Source: Gonocerus acuteangulatus
Taxonomy: Eukaryota > Arthropoda > Insecta > Hemiptera > Coreidae
Assembly: GCA_946811695.1 (NCBI GenBank)
Contig: OX328124.1
Location: 60,699,749-60,763,748 of the forward strand
Direction of reading: 5' to 3'
DNA: 64,000 nucleotides
A program made the translations under genes and the position numbers. Every line of letters begins with the position of its first letter. The first letter of the stretch is position 1. Positions 10,470-23,299 of the stretch are shown here, piece by piece. The notes under the pieces are model-generated. The model saw only the letters and a program-made list of their open reading frames with translations, was not told the origin of the DNA and searched no databases.

Positions 10470-13400
10470 AATATCAATATATATTTGTATTTACTCCGGA
10501 ATACAACGGGGCTGTAAGTCCTCTACCTCTTTATCGGATCATTTCATTATTCAAATAAAGCCGCCAGTAGTTTGAATAAATGTAACGAGGTTGTCAAATG
10601 AAATAAATTAAGTAGCTTTTACATGTTTCGCTTCATTGCAATAATTGGCACAAAAGTTGGAATTGGATAATATTTCTTACATAGGCGAAAAATAAAGTTA
10701 ACAACATCAAGTCATCTATAAAAACACATCTACATGTTTTACATCTTCTGGAGCCAGAAACTGAATGTACAACATAACAGCAAGCTGGTGAAACTCTCGA
10801 TTAAAGGGCCACTGAGGTTCACCAATATAGTGCCAGCTGCTAGCTATATATCGGTAGAGATCACACATAGAAATCTATTAGCAGAGAAGATTAGCCATGA
10901 CTCTAGAAACGATTTTATCTTGATAATTATTAAAACTAATCATACTGATTAGCTGGCCTCACGGAATGCAAACATCGGAATACAGGGCTAATTGTTATTT
11001 ATTTTTGGTAAATCGACTGCTAGGATGATTGGCGCTATTGTAAATTGTTTAATTTTTAATATATCGTCCCTACCATGTCAAACTATCGAATATTAAAATC
11101 CGTACTTTTAAAGAGAGCAAGATAAAGCTTTAATAGTGGTCCCAAAATCAGCCTTTACAAAAGGATAATTTTACATATTTTTTTAATCATCATTATTAAT
11201 AATTTTAAGGTGACATTATAAATAAACTGTTTACTGTTTTGTGAGTTTGTATCTTAGTGCTAACAAGTGATTTTTCTTGGCTCGCCGTTTCAAATTGTCG
11301 AAAGTGGTATTTTCGATAGTTCGTTGATTACGACAGACCAACTGTATAAATATTTACACTTTCAAACCTACGAATGTGACGCATTCAACATTATACAATG
11401 TACTAATTGTTTAGTATTAGTGATATCTACGAATTAAGATATCTACGATTACGAATTAGTGAAAACTAGCGAACGAGCATATTCGATACATTGACGAAGT
11501 AATGTATTGAAAAGTGGTCATATTCGTTACTTCATTTAGGACATTTCCGGTAATTCTAAAGAGGCTCGAGTTGCGACAATTAACGACAAGCCGTATCGTC
11601 CACAATCCAAGAGCAAAGTACCAAATCTGAAAAACGAGGTTTTCATATTCGATGTTGTTGAAACAGTTTTAACGAGGATTTTATCAATATATAAGCCTAG
11701 TTTATACAGAACTTACTTCTCAATCCAATTCTAAAGGCACTTTATACAAAGTATGTTAGTTCCTTTAACCACACATCGGAGCTAACATTAATCCTAATCT
11801 AATTGTAAGCCTAAACAGGATATTTACATATTTAAATTTCAACACTCGTGTAATTGTTCTTTTGGTATTAATTCATTTTTGTAACAAACACGCTTTCATT
11901 TACAAATTCAGTTTTAACGATACATATACGTTTCACATTTTTCTTTTCTGCAAGTTTTACCAGAATAATAATCGTAAACGAATTATTATCAGGTCTGTAT
12001 AGCCAAATTCATTTTGACAGCAACCTTTATTTACGCCGGATAAATATTTCCTTTCTCTCTTTAGATGAATAATTTATTCATTATCCAATAAATTAAATTG
12101 TCTTCCCTGGCCTGTTTTGGAAAGGAGCTTTTTAAGGTTTGACTTTAGGTGTTTAGAAAGGTTGACAATCATTAGACAAGTCTTGAATATTTTAAATAGA
12201 ATGAAATCGAATGGCCCCCAATTTTGCCTGCAAAAAAAAGTTGTCCTAAATTAACAAGTGAAGCATTGGACGTGAGAATCCCCCCTAGGTGTGAAGTAGA
12301 TATGGCCGTTTATGAAGGTGTGAGCTACATATCTTGGCGGATAGCCCGTCAAAATACTAATTTCCTCGGCTTATAATGACGTGCTGTAATTATAACTACC
12401 AACTCCTCATCAAAACCAGGGCCCATCAAGCTCATTGGAGTAGCAGCGGTTTCGCTCATATCGAAACCTAGTAGGGAGTTTTGAAGAATATTTAACACGA
12501 TAAAATAAAATACTAAGGAAATGAATTTTATAACAAAGTTTAAACTCAGTAGATTAAATAAATTACTCAATGCATTCTGCTTTTAAAAAGTAATTTTTTT
12601 GTTAACGGATCGATATGCCCACCTTCGAAACTTATGTCCAACCAATAACCGGCCAAATTCGGAACAGCTTTATTATTATTCCTAGTATAATAGTTTTCTT
12701 ACTTCTTAGAAAACAACCCACTAACTGTAGTAGGTATACTCTTGTCCTATTATAGTCAAATCAAAGAGTTAATTTCATGTTTTTTTTTATTTATTTATAT
12801 ATTTTTATAAATATCACATTTTATGTGAAAAGAACTTGTCGTGTCCTACTCATTTTTGAATTATTATATCGCGTTAAAGTTGTAGCCAATGATAAAGTAG
12901 TGTACGTACGGCGCATCGAGTGTACGTTCTTAATCCGAACTCAGGTTTTATTATGTAATTGTGCACCTCACGAAAGATATATGTGTTTATATATTATATA
13001 TATATTATATATATAGTATATATATAATATATATATACACACACGCAAAGGAACACATAATTCCAAAAGAATCTTCTGCCGACTCCTTTTTTTTTTCTCG
13101 TATCAATTTCTATTTTCAAAGTGTTTTAAAAATGCCATTGAAGCTGAAAATTGGAAATTTGGAAAAAAGTGAAAATTTAAATTAATTATTATTTAAAAAG
13201 ATGATTTAGCAAATAATTCTACTAATGTTTCTCTTGTTAGATATAAAACTTGAATTTGAAAATTTCTGTTTTATGATCTATTTGTACGTTTACTCGTACG
13301 TAGATATTGAAGAAAGAACAAGATTTAGGTAAAATTACAAGCTTTAAAACTGCTCTCAATGCTCGGAAAATATTTAGACGATCTATGAACATATTCTCAA

Positions 13401-16080
13401 TCAAAAAGGATATTAATGATTTATATTATTGAAACATTAAGTAATTTTCCATTATATATTAACTAGCACGAACCTAAATAAAAAATAATTGTCTTTAAAG
13501 AAATTAAACTGTAGCAAGGATAGAATTATTTAGATTGAAATATGTTTATGAAGAAATTATAAGAGTATACAAGAAATTTTGATGTTTACATTTGTTGAGG
13601 CTATGGATTATTAATATTAGATAAACTATACTTGGAAACATCAAATACTATTGATGACACTATTGTAAGGCAACAATTTTAGTTGTTATATAATTGCTGT
13701 ACAGTAATATCGACCCCTGAAAGCAAACAACCTCCGACATTCGACTACTTGTAAAACAAACAATTAATTAAATTTATAAGTAAACATTTTGAGAGGCCAA
13801 CATTAATTTATAACCAATAATAATTTTGCTCCTTTTTTAATATTTTATAAACAAAATAAAACAAGATATCAAAATTATATAACTAAAAACCTTTAATAAA
13901 AGATTCCTGCTTGAATTGATTTCATTCTGCAGAGGAGCTTCCTTTTTATTTTATTCTGCAATGACAAATATTAATAACAAAATAAAATTATGATTAGAAT
14001 AAAATATTTTAATTCCTGACATTTTTTAAACGGCCGGCACACAATGCTTTAAATAAAATACTTGATACAAATTGACTATGCCAAGGATTATGCCATGGCA
14101 TTTAGTAAATAAAACACATTGTACATGCATTAGATTGTGGTAATAGTGTTAATTTGCATTGGACATTCACTTCCTTTAGTATACAACAAGCCTTTCTGCA
14201 CAACAATTATTACGTATAATCTCTCCTTCAGTGAATAAACGTACAATTATATTATCAAGGAAATACTGAGACTATTAGTACACTCAGTCAAAATTATTAA
14301 CTTCTGTAAAAAATGTATTTTTGTCTGGATTTAAATTATTTAATCATCCATCAAGTATTTTATTATTTTATAGTAATACTTTATAACATTATTTAATTAT
14401 TAGGATTAATTTTAATTTTTTCTTTAATAAGGTGTGAAGGCATTTATTTATTTATTTTATTTACTATGAGTTCCGCGAGTGTAGCGAAAAAGGCATTTAG
14501 TTTATTATTAAGCGTTATGCTAATTTTTTAACGGAATGCGCTTTAAGCACTCATTTTCATTCTATTACTAATTTTTTAACTATACTGAAAAATAAATAGA
14601 TGAAAACGTATCATGTCTAAAGAAGAACGAACTAAATTAATTTTATTCTTTTAAAATTATAATTTTTTATTAATTTTTGTTTATGTCGCACCTGCTTCTT
14701 GGCCACTGGCGCCGGAGTACTTGTTACCAACATTAATAATCTTTTGTTCTTAATTTTCTTACATTTAATTCATTTCTACAAATTATTAAAATTTGTAGAG
14801 AACAATAAACCATTATTAAAATTTCGAAATAATTGCTTTACGTTATGCAATTGATAATTCCCTATTTATTCCTTATTTTTGTGTTAGTACTTATGATATC
14901 AAAAGAAACATAAACAAATACTTTATATTTATTTTATGATATTTAAAATAATAAAATAATAAATTGGAATAAATAAAACTTGTTGCTCGACTAGAGTAAA
15001 TTTTCAAAGTACTTAAGTAATGTCGTAGACTCCGAATTTCAATATTCGGTCAATTCGTTATTACTACTTTTAGAAAAAGAACCAATGTTTGAGTCATTTA
15101 TCTCATAATTTAGTAATGCTTGATTTAGAATGAAATTGTTTTTGAATCACAAATTCCCTCATATTGAAAGGAGACGACGATCCCAAATAAATTCCTTATA
15201 ACAGTAAAATAAATAAGGTGATCTGCAAGATATAGCTACACTTTTAAAAATATTGTCATCTATGCTCAAAATGGTTTAAAAAACTTTTACTGATTCTTAT
15301 TGGTTTTTCCTCGTCAGGTTTCCTTCGAAAATTCATCTCTGTCAATTAAAAATGCGTGAAATTTTCTTTTTGAACAGAAATTCGTTTCCTATTCTCAAGA
15401 CAATGACCTTATTCACAAATATCTAGTTATACAGTATTTACGATCCTCGAAATCGTATTGTTATTTTTTGGATATTGTCTTCACAATAAGGAGATAACTT
15501 ACAAATCATGAAAAACAAAAAAAAAAATAAAGATACAAAAAATAACCCATTCCGTTGAAGAAAGTATTTTTTCAGAGTTATCAAAACATTACATTTGAAG
15601 GAAAGTCATGTGAAGTAAAGGTTAAGTTTTTCCATGAAATGTATGTTCCCACATAATGGACTTGAAGGCGATATGTTTTGTTAATAACTACCCTTATTTT
15701 GCCAGAATTAATTACACGTTTTGCATACTTAGCGGCGGCTGGCAGGTGGCATGTCCTTACAATCAAGCGTGCTTCGCTATTTAACCACTTCTCAATGAGA
15801 ATCCTGATTAAACATGCTACCGTTTTTATTACACCTCGGGGTTTCACAGTATATTATTTGTATCAGACAGTTCTTGTAGATATTTTTTGTTACTTTCTTC
15901 TGTGAATTATAATTGTATGTACAACGTTAATTAGAAAGATAGAGTAGGAATTGGTATTAATTTATTAAGTAGAACAACGATAGTTTTGAATTTTTAAAAT
16001 TCGTCTCTTATTTCTTCTAAAGTATTTTTAAGATTATTCTTATTATTCAAATATCTTCTAATAGTTCATATACCAATCTA
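10470..16080. other. intron 1 segment, AT-rich, few features
   Basis: There are no supported genes. Positions 11064-11095 share CCCTACCATGTCAAACTATC with 36109-36140. A short (TA)n lies at 12985-13035. A tail relative of the 5S SINE lies at 14683-14718. The open frame at 12349-12570 (minus) has no recognisable domain. Confidence 0.45.
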
Positions 16081-16092
16081 GTCCTTGAAGTC

Positions 16093-16260
16093 TGAGTGAT
16101 TAGTGTATGGGACTCTTGATACAAGGATATCTTAAAGACACTGGTTCCAACCCAGCTTGGAATAGTTGAGCTTCCATCAGCGGGTTAGAAGGTAAACTCT
16201 ATGCGAATCAGCTGTTCTAAGGAGGTAGATAGGTCCAGACCCTAATACGGGTAGATACAT
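16093..16260 (+). repeat. tRNA-like SINE, degenerate
   Basis: GAGTGATTAGTGTATGGGAC resembles box A and CTGGTTCCAACCC at about 16141 resembles box B, followed by a roughly 100-base body without an A-tail. The spacing suits a tRNA-derived SINE head. Sequence decay is considerable. Confidence 0.35.
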
Positions 16261-16380
16261 TTTTCAACGCGTACTCTACATAACAGATAATGAAATCTAC
16301 GGTTATCCCCAAACTTCAATTTAAAGGAGAAAATGTAATTTATAACGAATGATTGGCTGTATTAAAATATATTACATTTT

Positions 16381-16446
<66 letters not shown>
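16381..16446. repeat. (AC)n-(AT)n compound microsatellite
   Basis: A pure AC run of about 18 bases switches into an AT run of about 48 bases. Confidence 0.95.
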
Positions 16447-16449
<3 letters not shown>

Positions 16450-16795
16450 ATTAACTCCTAAATAGTAAAATATTTATATTCATTGATAATTTTAAAATTA
16501 AATATATGTTAATAAGTTTTGATTGTACATCTCCTTTTTGAGGGTTTCTCTATTTCATGTAGTTAATTTTACCAGCATCATATAATGAACCATCATTATA
16601 GATAAAAAGATAATTAGATAGTCAAAATCATATATTGTTTTGAAAATGCTTCGTTTGAAAGTGCGAAGTTACAAGTATAAGGTTACAATAAACAAGACAC
16701 GACATTTTGTATGCTGCTATAAGAATATCTAGTCACTGCTTGATGTCATTTAACTAATCATCTTGAATATGTCTGAGTATTATGCCTATATATAC

Positions 16796-16824
16796 TCACA
16801 CACACACACACACACACACACACA
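16796..16824. repeat. (CA)n microsatellite
   Basis: About 14 uninterrupted CA units. From 16450 to 18060, apart from this tract, I see only AT-rich intronic DNA. Confidence 0.95.
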
Positions 16825-18065
16825 TAAAATATATGCGTTACTACTTTGAAACTTATATTTAAAATCATTAGATTGTTTCATTGTAAAATCCAGCATCAAC
16901 TCACAATCAGAAGAAAAATTAACTGCTAAAAGTGTTCAATAATATATCAATAAAAATCTATATTTTATTATATTAAACCTGGGAGAAGTATTTTATTTAT
17001 AAACTCCTAGGGATTTTTCGACTCCAACAACATGTTATAAATTAAAATTAGAAAAAACAAAAAGAAAACAAGAAACAAACATAAATCGGCAAAGACCTTT
17101 TGTTTAAAAATGAGAGGAAAGCTTTGGAAAATAAAAATGTTATTTTACTGCAAATTCGCAGTAAATATGATTTTCAGGGTAAGTTTATATTTTGTATTTT
17201 TCAAGCATTTTGCAATAATAAAGTAATTATAAATACATAACTACATCGTTGCCCTCATTTTTGTTTTATTGGATATTGAATATCTACTATTTAGTCAAAA
17301 AATGTTGAAGGAACACTAGCGAGAGTAAAATTGGTCTGAGTTTAATAACTTGTTGCTATTTCTATTCGATAATTACCGCCTTTTGTCAGTACTTTTACAT
17401 CAACCTGTCCTAAATATTTCCTTTCAATGACCTCAATCAAGCCTGTGCTTAGTTGTCTGTTCGGTGCAGTCTTTTCAAGAATCAAAGCATTCTATTTTAT
17501 TTTTTTTTTAGCACAAACAGTTGATGTTACCCTCATTTCTGACTCATTAGTTTTATTATGGATATTTATCGGTTGTTTCAATAGGAGTTTAGAAATAAAA
17601 GTACTTCTTCCAGGTTTAATATCATAAAATATCGATTTTTATTGTTATATTATTGAACGCTTTTAGCAGTTAATATTACTTCTTATTAAGAAACAACTTT
17701 ATTAATATTGCAATGTAGAATGTTAATTATTGATTCCCATTGTTAACGGTCATTCACATAAAATTTGGAATGAAAACGAAAAAAAAAAAAAGATGGATTT
17801 AGGATTTGAACATAAATGATATCTATATGTGTGAAGGAGTTTTACCGAGAAATCCATTATTTTTTAAATTAACGCATTAATACAGAGGTAACAATGAAAT
17901 ATGTTCCACAGAACTTTTTATGTGTATCATTAAAAAAGTTATAATTATACACTCACATCGTACTAAAGCCTAAATGACTGACTATTGCCAAATTGGAACT
18001 TCTACTTAAACTGTACTCTCATAATGGTACTTCATACACATATTTTAAAAATAGTTCAGATCGTA

Positions 18066-18316
18066 ATTGAAGGGTCGGGGCAAAACAGTGCCAAGCAACA
18101 TTTTAACAAGACTTAACTGTAGCTGTTATACGTTGAATGTTATGTGGAACTGTGAGGGGCAACAAGATTAAGTAGCACGGAGATCTTTTCGTCACATTTT
18201 AGTAGCATTTGCATCATAGACTGATAGTCCCACATAATATCCAACATATAATAGCAGCTACATTTAAGTTTTGTTAAAAAAGTTGCTTGGTACTATTTCG
18301 CCGTGACCCCTTCAAT
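18066..18316. mobile_element. 251-bp hairpin MITE flanked by TA
   Basis: The two halves are inverted copies: ATTGAAGGGTC and GTGCCAAGCAAC on the left pair with GTTGCTTGGTAC and GACCCCTTCAAT on the right, with TTAACTGTAGCTG/CAGCTACATTTAA further in. Ends are flanked by TA on both sides (18064-18065 and 18317-18318), the duplication left by Tc1/mariner-type insertion. No coding sequence; a non-autonomous element. Confidence 0.75.
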
Positions 18317-18319
18317 TAT

Positions 18320-20210
18320 TGTTAAAACTTGTATCACCTTCTTACGACAATTTACTAAACAAGAAAAATAGAAATGGCTATTTCATTATACATTGTAACG
18401 GTCTCTAGGTTGAATCTCGAATCTATTTTGTATTTTCGTTGCTTAGTATCAAATATTTATTAGTTTCCAATTTTTATTAATTTCTTTCCCAGGTCTTACC
18501 CTATTTTATATCATTAAAGTTTATTTTTAGACTAAAACCATTTAAAAGTGTTCTTCTTCATATAAATATTCTATAATCTCAAAACTACAAAAGTTATAGT
18601 AAGATTTTCACATGTCATTATAAAATGAAAATAATAGACTTATTCAAATCGGGTGTAACTTTTGTTCCTTTTGTGTATGTTTTGCTTCAGAAGATAGTTT
18701 CACATCGTGACTTAGTCAAGAATTCATAAAATTCATTACGTTCAATCTGTACTCTTCTTCAGCGCAGGACTGATTTTGCTGAGAATTTCAGAGATTCATC
18801 TTAATATGGACAGATTTGTGTAGAGATCAAGTTGCGCTTTCTTTGTCATGGCGCCAGTAGAAAAATAATTTTTTGTTCACTTTGTCTGCTGTAGAATATC
18901 GATTAAGAGATTTAGCGTAGTAAATTAATTATTTCTTTGCGAAAATGACAATTCTGTCGAATTTTTACGGAAATACACTTCGAGCTTCATGTTTTGATAA
19001 TTGCACACTATTGCATTGCTGTTGTGCTGCAGTCAATGCATAAAATAAGATAAATCGGTATCAAATATACAGCTGAAATTCCATACAGTGTTTACAATGG
19101 GGCTGTGTCCCTTTCGAGTGTGTATTATAGTTCAAAACGAACAGCCAGCTAAGACCATTGCACTGTCATCGGCCGAATAAGAAATCAGAACCTTTACATA
19201 TAGCTATTAAAAGGACTGAATTAAGGTTTGGTAAAGTAGTTTAATATTGATTAGAAGCAAGTTTTGCTGGGATCCTAGAGAATTCTAGAAGCCATTTCGT
19301 TGTTGGAGTATTGTACTGATTTAGTAGCTGGGTGAATAGGTAGCTCTTACGGTCAACAGGGACTATCTACCAGCCCACTTAGTCTCTTCCTCGTTCTCTC
19401 ATTTTCTCTCTCTCTCTCTCTCTCTCTCACTCTCGACACACACTAACACACATACCTGGACGACTGCATCTCGACTGGAAGTTATCTGCCGTGATGTATG
19501 GCGGAGACCCTCTCCACCTTAAGTACCATTACCAGTTTATCAAGGCCCCTTAAACGACTTCCTACAGCAAACCATACTTGTTCCACTCACAAGAAGAAAG
19601 TATACCTTCCAAGGTGAAGCGAAAACCTTTAGATCGGGTGCAAATTTTTAAATTGTACTTTATTTTGTAATTTATTTTGTATGTTAGTCGTTTCCGGCTG
19701 ATTATCATGATGACATCTTTAAGACCAGACTCATCTCTCGGGAATAACTATTGTACTATTCAGTAAAATTTATTTATATTTTTGTTTACAGAAAACCTTA
19801 AATTTGTGTATTAGAGAAGATGGATCCAAGCACAGGATTTTTCCTTATTATCGTAAAGGTCTCCATCATTAGTTTTAGATGTTTTGTAGCTAGTTTTATC
19901 AATTTATTTACGTTAAATAATTGAAATAAGCTGTAAAACTCCATGTCTAATATGCCTATTTTGATGACAAATTTATAATAAATTAATAATAAATCCTCTT
20001 GGGATATTTTAATATTTGGGTTCAGAGTTAACACCTTCTTTTTTTATTTTCATAAAATATTTCCATTTCTAGTTTTTCGTGTTGCATTGTGGGTTTAGTA
20101 GCACTCATTTATGTTTTTGTTAATAATTTTGACCTTAGAAAAACCCCCTTCCTGGGTAATGATCTCAGCAAATCATTTGTTTAGAGGATACTGTACCACA
20201 CATAATAACA
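18320..20210. other. intron 1 segment with a (CT)n tract
   Basis: Positions 19397-19430 are nearly pure (CT)n, a string of GAGA-factor-like sites, followed by CACACAC. The surrounding 18750-19640 is less AT-rich than its neighbours. No gene is seen; the frame at 19798-20034 (minus) is unsupported. Confidence 0.4.
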
Positions 20211-20276
20211 GACATATATATATATATATATTCAATTCCATGATTTGTGACCTATATTTATGTACATTTATTTATT

Positions 20277-20380
20277 TTCATAAATATGGCAAAGGTCCAA
20301 ATAATAGTACTCCAGATTCTTAATAAAATAAAATAGTGCAAGAATCTGGAGTACTATTATTTGGACCTTTGCCATATTTA

Positions 20381-20384
<4 letters not shown>
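20277..20384. repeat. perfect 45-bp inverted repeat (hairpin)
   Basis: Arms 20277-20321 and 20340-20384 are exact reverse complements over 45 bases (ends TTCATAAATATGGC / GCCATATTTATGAA) around an 18-base A-rich loop. (TA)n tracts flank it at 20212-20231 and 20384-20411. Absence of any mismatch implies a recent origin or gene conversion between the arms. Confidence 0.9.
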
Positions 20385-20411
<27 letters not shown>

Positions 20412-22110
20412 TCGTTCGTAAAGTTGTGGTAAAAAAAAATAAAAATAAAAAATTGGTAGCATTCTGCGATTTAAGGAAGCATTCACTGCCCACAAATACA
20501 ATTAAACGTAGCACATCCCCTCCTGGAGTCAAACAAATTGACGTAATCACACACAAGGAGGGGTGGAGACCTAAGGGTGTGAATCCCACAAACATTATTC
20601 AGCAGATGCTGTCTAGGGGGATGAGACGAAGGAATTTATTTAGTGTGTCCTAACCACTATAGAGGGAGCTCCGATGTATTATTTATAGAGTAGTCGAGCA
20701 ACCCCTGCCACTGAACACTTTCATCTTTTCCATCTCCACCAGGAACAGTTAATGTAGCTTTCTGGAATGGAATTAACTGTAACTTCATTCATTTGGAAAT
20801 AATTTAACTAATTATTTTAATTATGAACATCAATCACTTAAGATTGGAGAACGATGTAGAATGGTATAAAGTGGATCTAAAAAGCTTAAAAGGCGTTCGG
20901 TCATACACGGAATAAGAAGAAATCCTTCAAGAAATAAAAACCACAGCTCATCAAGAAATAAAATTTAGTCGTCCGACCTCTTCAAGCCTATGTAAACGAA
21001 TGTTTGTAATATATTTGACGGGGGTTTGAAGGCCTGAAAAATTATCAAATTAAGTGCTCTGAAAAACAATAGGGTAGTTTCCTATCCACCTAGAGAACTA
21101 TTACTATTATGAATCCTTTAAGAATCATTTTAGGGAATAAACTAATTATTATAAATACATCAACCATATTAAAAAATCGTGAACAGGTTTTCCTGTTAAC
21201 CTTTAAATATGTTTTTTAAAATAACTAATATTTTATATTAGTCTGTTGATATTGAAAATAACCATCGTTGTTGTTTTATGGTTTGTGCTTGTCTGAAGGA
21301 TTTTTCCTATTATTTTCTTAAGTTATCTTTTGTCTGTTTAAATATTACGATCTGACTACTACTTTGATTCTGTTGTTCTGATGGGTTAATCCGTCGCTAA
21401 ACTCATAATAAATTTAAAAAAAATAACTTTGAATACTAAATTTCAAATTTGATGCAGCAAAAGGTTTCTTAAGTAGTAATACTATTTTATTGTTGATTAT
21501 TTCACCTTGTTTAATAGTAGTAAACATATTTAAATTAAGTTCTTAAACATTATTTTTTTCTTTCAACTTTTTTCTTCGCTTAGAGACTGGGTTAACGCTG
21601 AAGTAATCTAGGAAGATATTTCCGCCTCTTCTTTAAAACACTGCTTTATTGTCTAATATTCTGAGTCATCCATATTGCAAATTCATAAATATTCTTTGTG
21701 ATTTAAAATTGGCCCTGTCAAGGAGGATTATATCTGGTAGCGGAAACGGCAGAGTTAAAAGATTTTGAATGACCGTTCAAGGACTGGTCTTTAGCAATAA
21801 TTATGATATTTACTTTTCAAATTTCAATATATTCAATGGATATATATGAGTGCCTGCATTGAAAAATTGACGTTAAAGAGCTATGTGACCCGATTAATGG
21901 CCTAGTTCAGTAAAAAATTATTTTTCTTGTTTTAATATTTTTTAGCGCGGTTCCTAAAAAAAATCGTAACGCTTACGTTTTTGAGTTCATAAGCTTGTAA
22001 GTCCTCTTTTTATAGGCTTCTTGGGCTAGGAAAACGAATGGAACCATTTTCAAGGCGATAGCTTTAACCGTTTTCGAGAAAACTGAAAAAATAATTTTTG
22101 AATGCCGTTT
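20412..22110. other. intron 1 segment, nothing recognised
   Basis: The open frame at 20426-20653 (+), with a basic, Pro/Gly-containing translation, has no family I recognise and its start lies in an A-rich tract. The rest is AT-rich. Confidence 0.4.
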
Positions 22111-22120
22111 TTGGTTTGGG

Positions 22121-22817
22121 TACTTAGAATCATGGGATTCAGTTGAAACATTTACTGCATGTTCTACTTTCATTAAAACTAATATGTTGAAATTTTGGTT
22201 GCGTTTGGAGTTAAGGAAGGGTTAGAATAAAATATTTTATTAACAGGCATAAAAAAGTTTTGGTAACTTTGTATACTTTCCTTAATATCTCGAAAAAGGT
22301 TGAGAATTTGGGAAAAAGAAGAATACCATTAGAAAGCTTACTAAATGCTCTACAAAAAAGGTTCTAATGAAAGTTTTGATTAGGCGATGTCAATCGGAGA
22401 AATAAGTGCTTAAAACATTAAAGTGATTGATTTCGCTTATTCGAACTGTTCTTTTTGTCTTTGATTTTGATACTTAAAATTATGGGATTCAGTTGAAACA
22501 TTTTCTGCATGTTTGAATTTCATCAACACTAATATGTTAAAATTTTGGTTACGTTTGGAGCTAAGGAAGGATTAGAATAAAATATTTTATTAACAGACAT
22601 GAAATGTTTTGGGAACTTCGTATACATTCCCTAATATCTCGAAGACGGTTAGGAATATTGGTAAACGGAGGGTTACCATGCGAAAGCTTACTAAATGTTC
22701 TACAAAAAAGATTCTGAAACAATTTTTGATTAGGCTATGTCAATCGGAGAAATAAATGCTTAAACTTTGAAGTAATTGATTTCGTTTATTCGAACGGTTC
22801 TTTTTGTTTGTTTTTAT
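22121..22817 (+). repeat. tandem duplication, two copies of a 350-bp unit
   Basis: Unit 1 (22121-22470) and unit 2 (22471 to about 22817) match along their length: both have CATGGGATTCAGTTGAAACA or its one-base variant, AATAAAATATTTTATTAACA, AAAGCTTACTAAATG and TGTCAATCGGAGAAATAA. Divergence by eye is around 12-15 percent, with few indels, so the duplication is old. No coding frame is conserved between the two copies. Confidence 0.85.
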
Positions 22818-22915
22818 TCCTTGTTATTTTTTAATTGCTTAAAGTTGGATAATGTATTTGACAATAAAACAGATTAATTAAAATAAGAAAAACAATTCAT
22901 TGTTAAAAATATATC

Positions 22916-23030
22916 AGGATGTACCGTATGAAATGTCAGTTTTGGATTTGTCGATTTCCTTCAAATGTCTTGAAACTGTCGAGGCTCCTACTCCGAGTTC
23001 TTTGGCATATTCCCTAGTGTTTTTAATTGC
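22916..23030 (-). pseudogene. transposase-like helix-turn-helix fragment
   Basis: The minus strand encodes REYAKELGVGASTVSRHLKE followed by IDKSK and a stop soon after. This is the pattern of the DNA-binding helix-turn-helix of Tc1/mariner-type transposases (an A..L.V...TVSR.L core). Only about 35 residues remain. The flanking block (TTGNCAATAAAACAGNNTANNT) recurs at about 22855, 23046 and 23255, so the region appears to be a degenerate repeat array of about 200-bp period, and the middle copy has lost the frame. Confidence 0.5.
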
Positions 23031-23299
23031 TTATAGTAGTCAAATGTATTTGTCAATAAAACAGAATACGTTTAATTAGAATCAATATTTTGTTTGTTAG
23101 AATTCGAAGATGCCGTATGAATATCTAGATTACAGTACTGGTGTTGATTTCGTTCTTTGGAATTATTCTTGGTATTCCCTATTTTCATCTGTTACCCATA
23201 GTTTTTTATTGTTAGTAGGTTTTTCTTATTGATTATAGAATATAAATCTATTTGGCTATAAAACAGGATACGTAAAATTAGTGACAATATTTCGGAGAT

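Noticed and set aside
12349..12570. Minus-strand 73-codon frame with a plausible C-terminal segment
   Set aside because: No recognised domain, no splice context, and the N-terminal half is a hydrophobic run from AT-rich DNA.
22121..23290. CRISPR-like array
   Set aside because: Repeat units are 200-350 bp, diverged and intronic in an animal genome; there is no short-repeat/spacer pattern.
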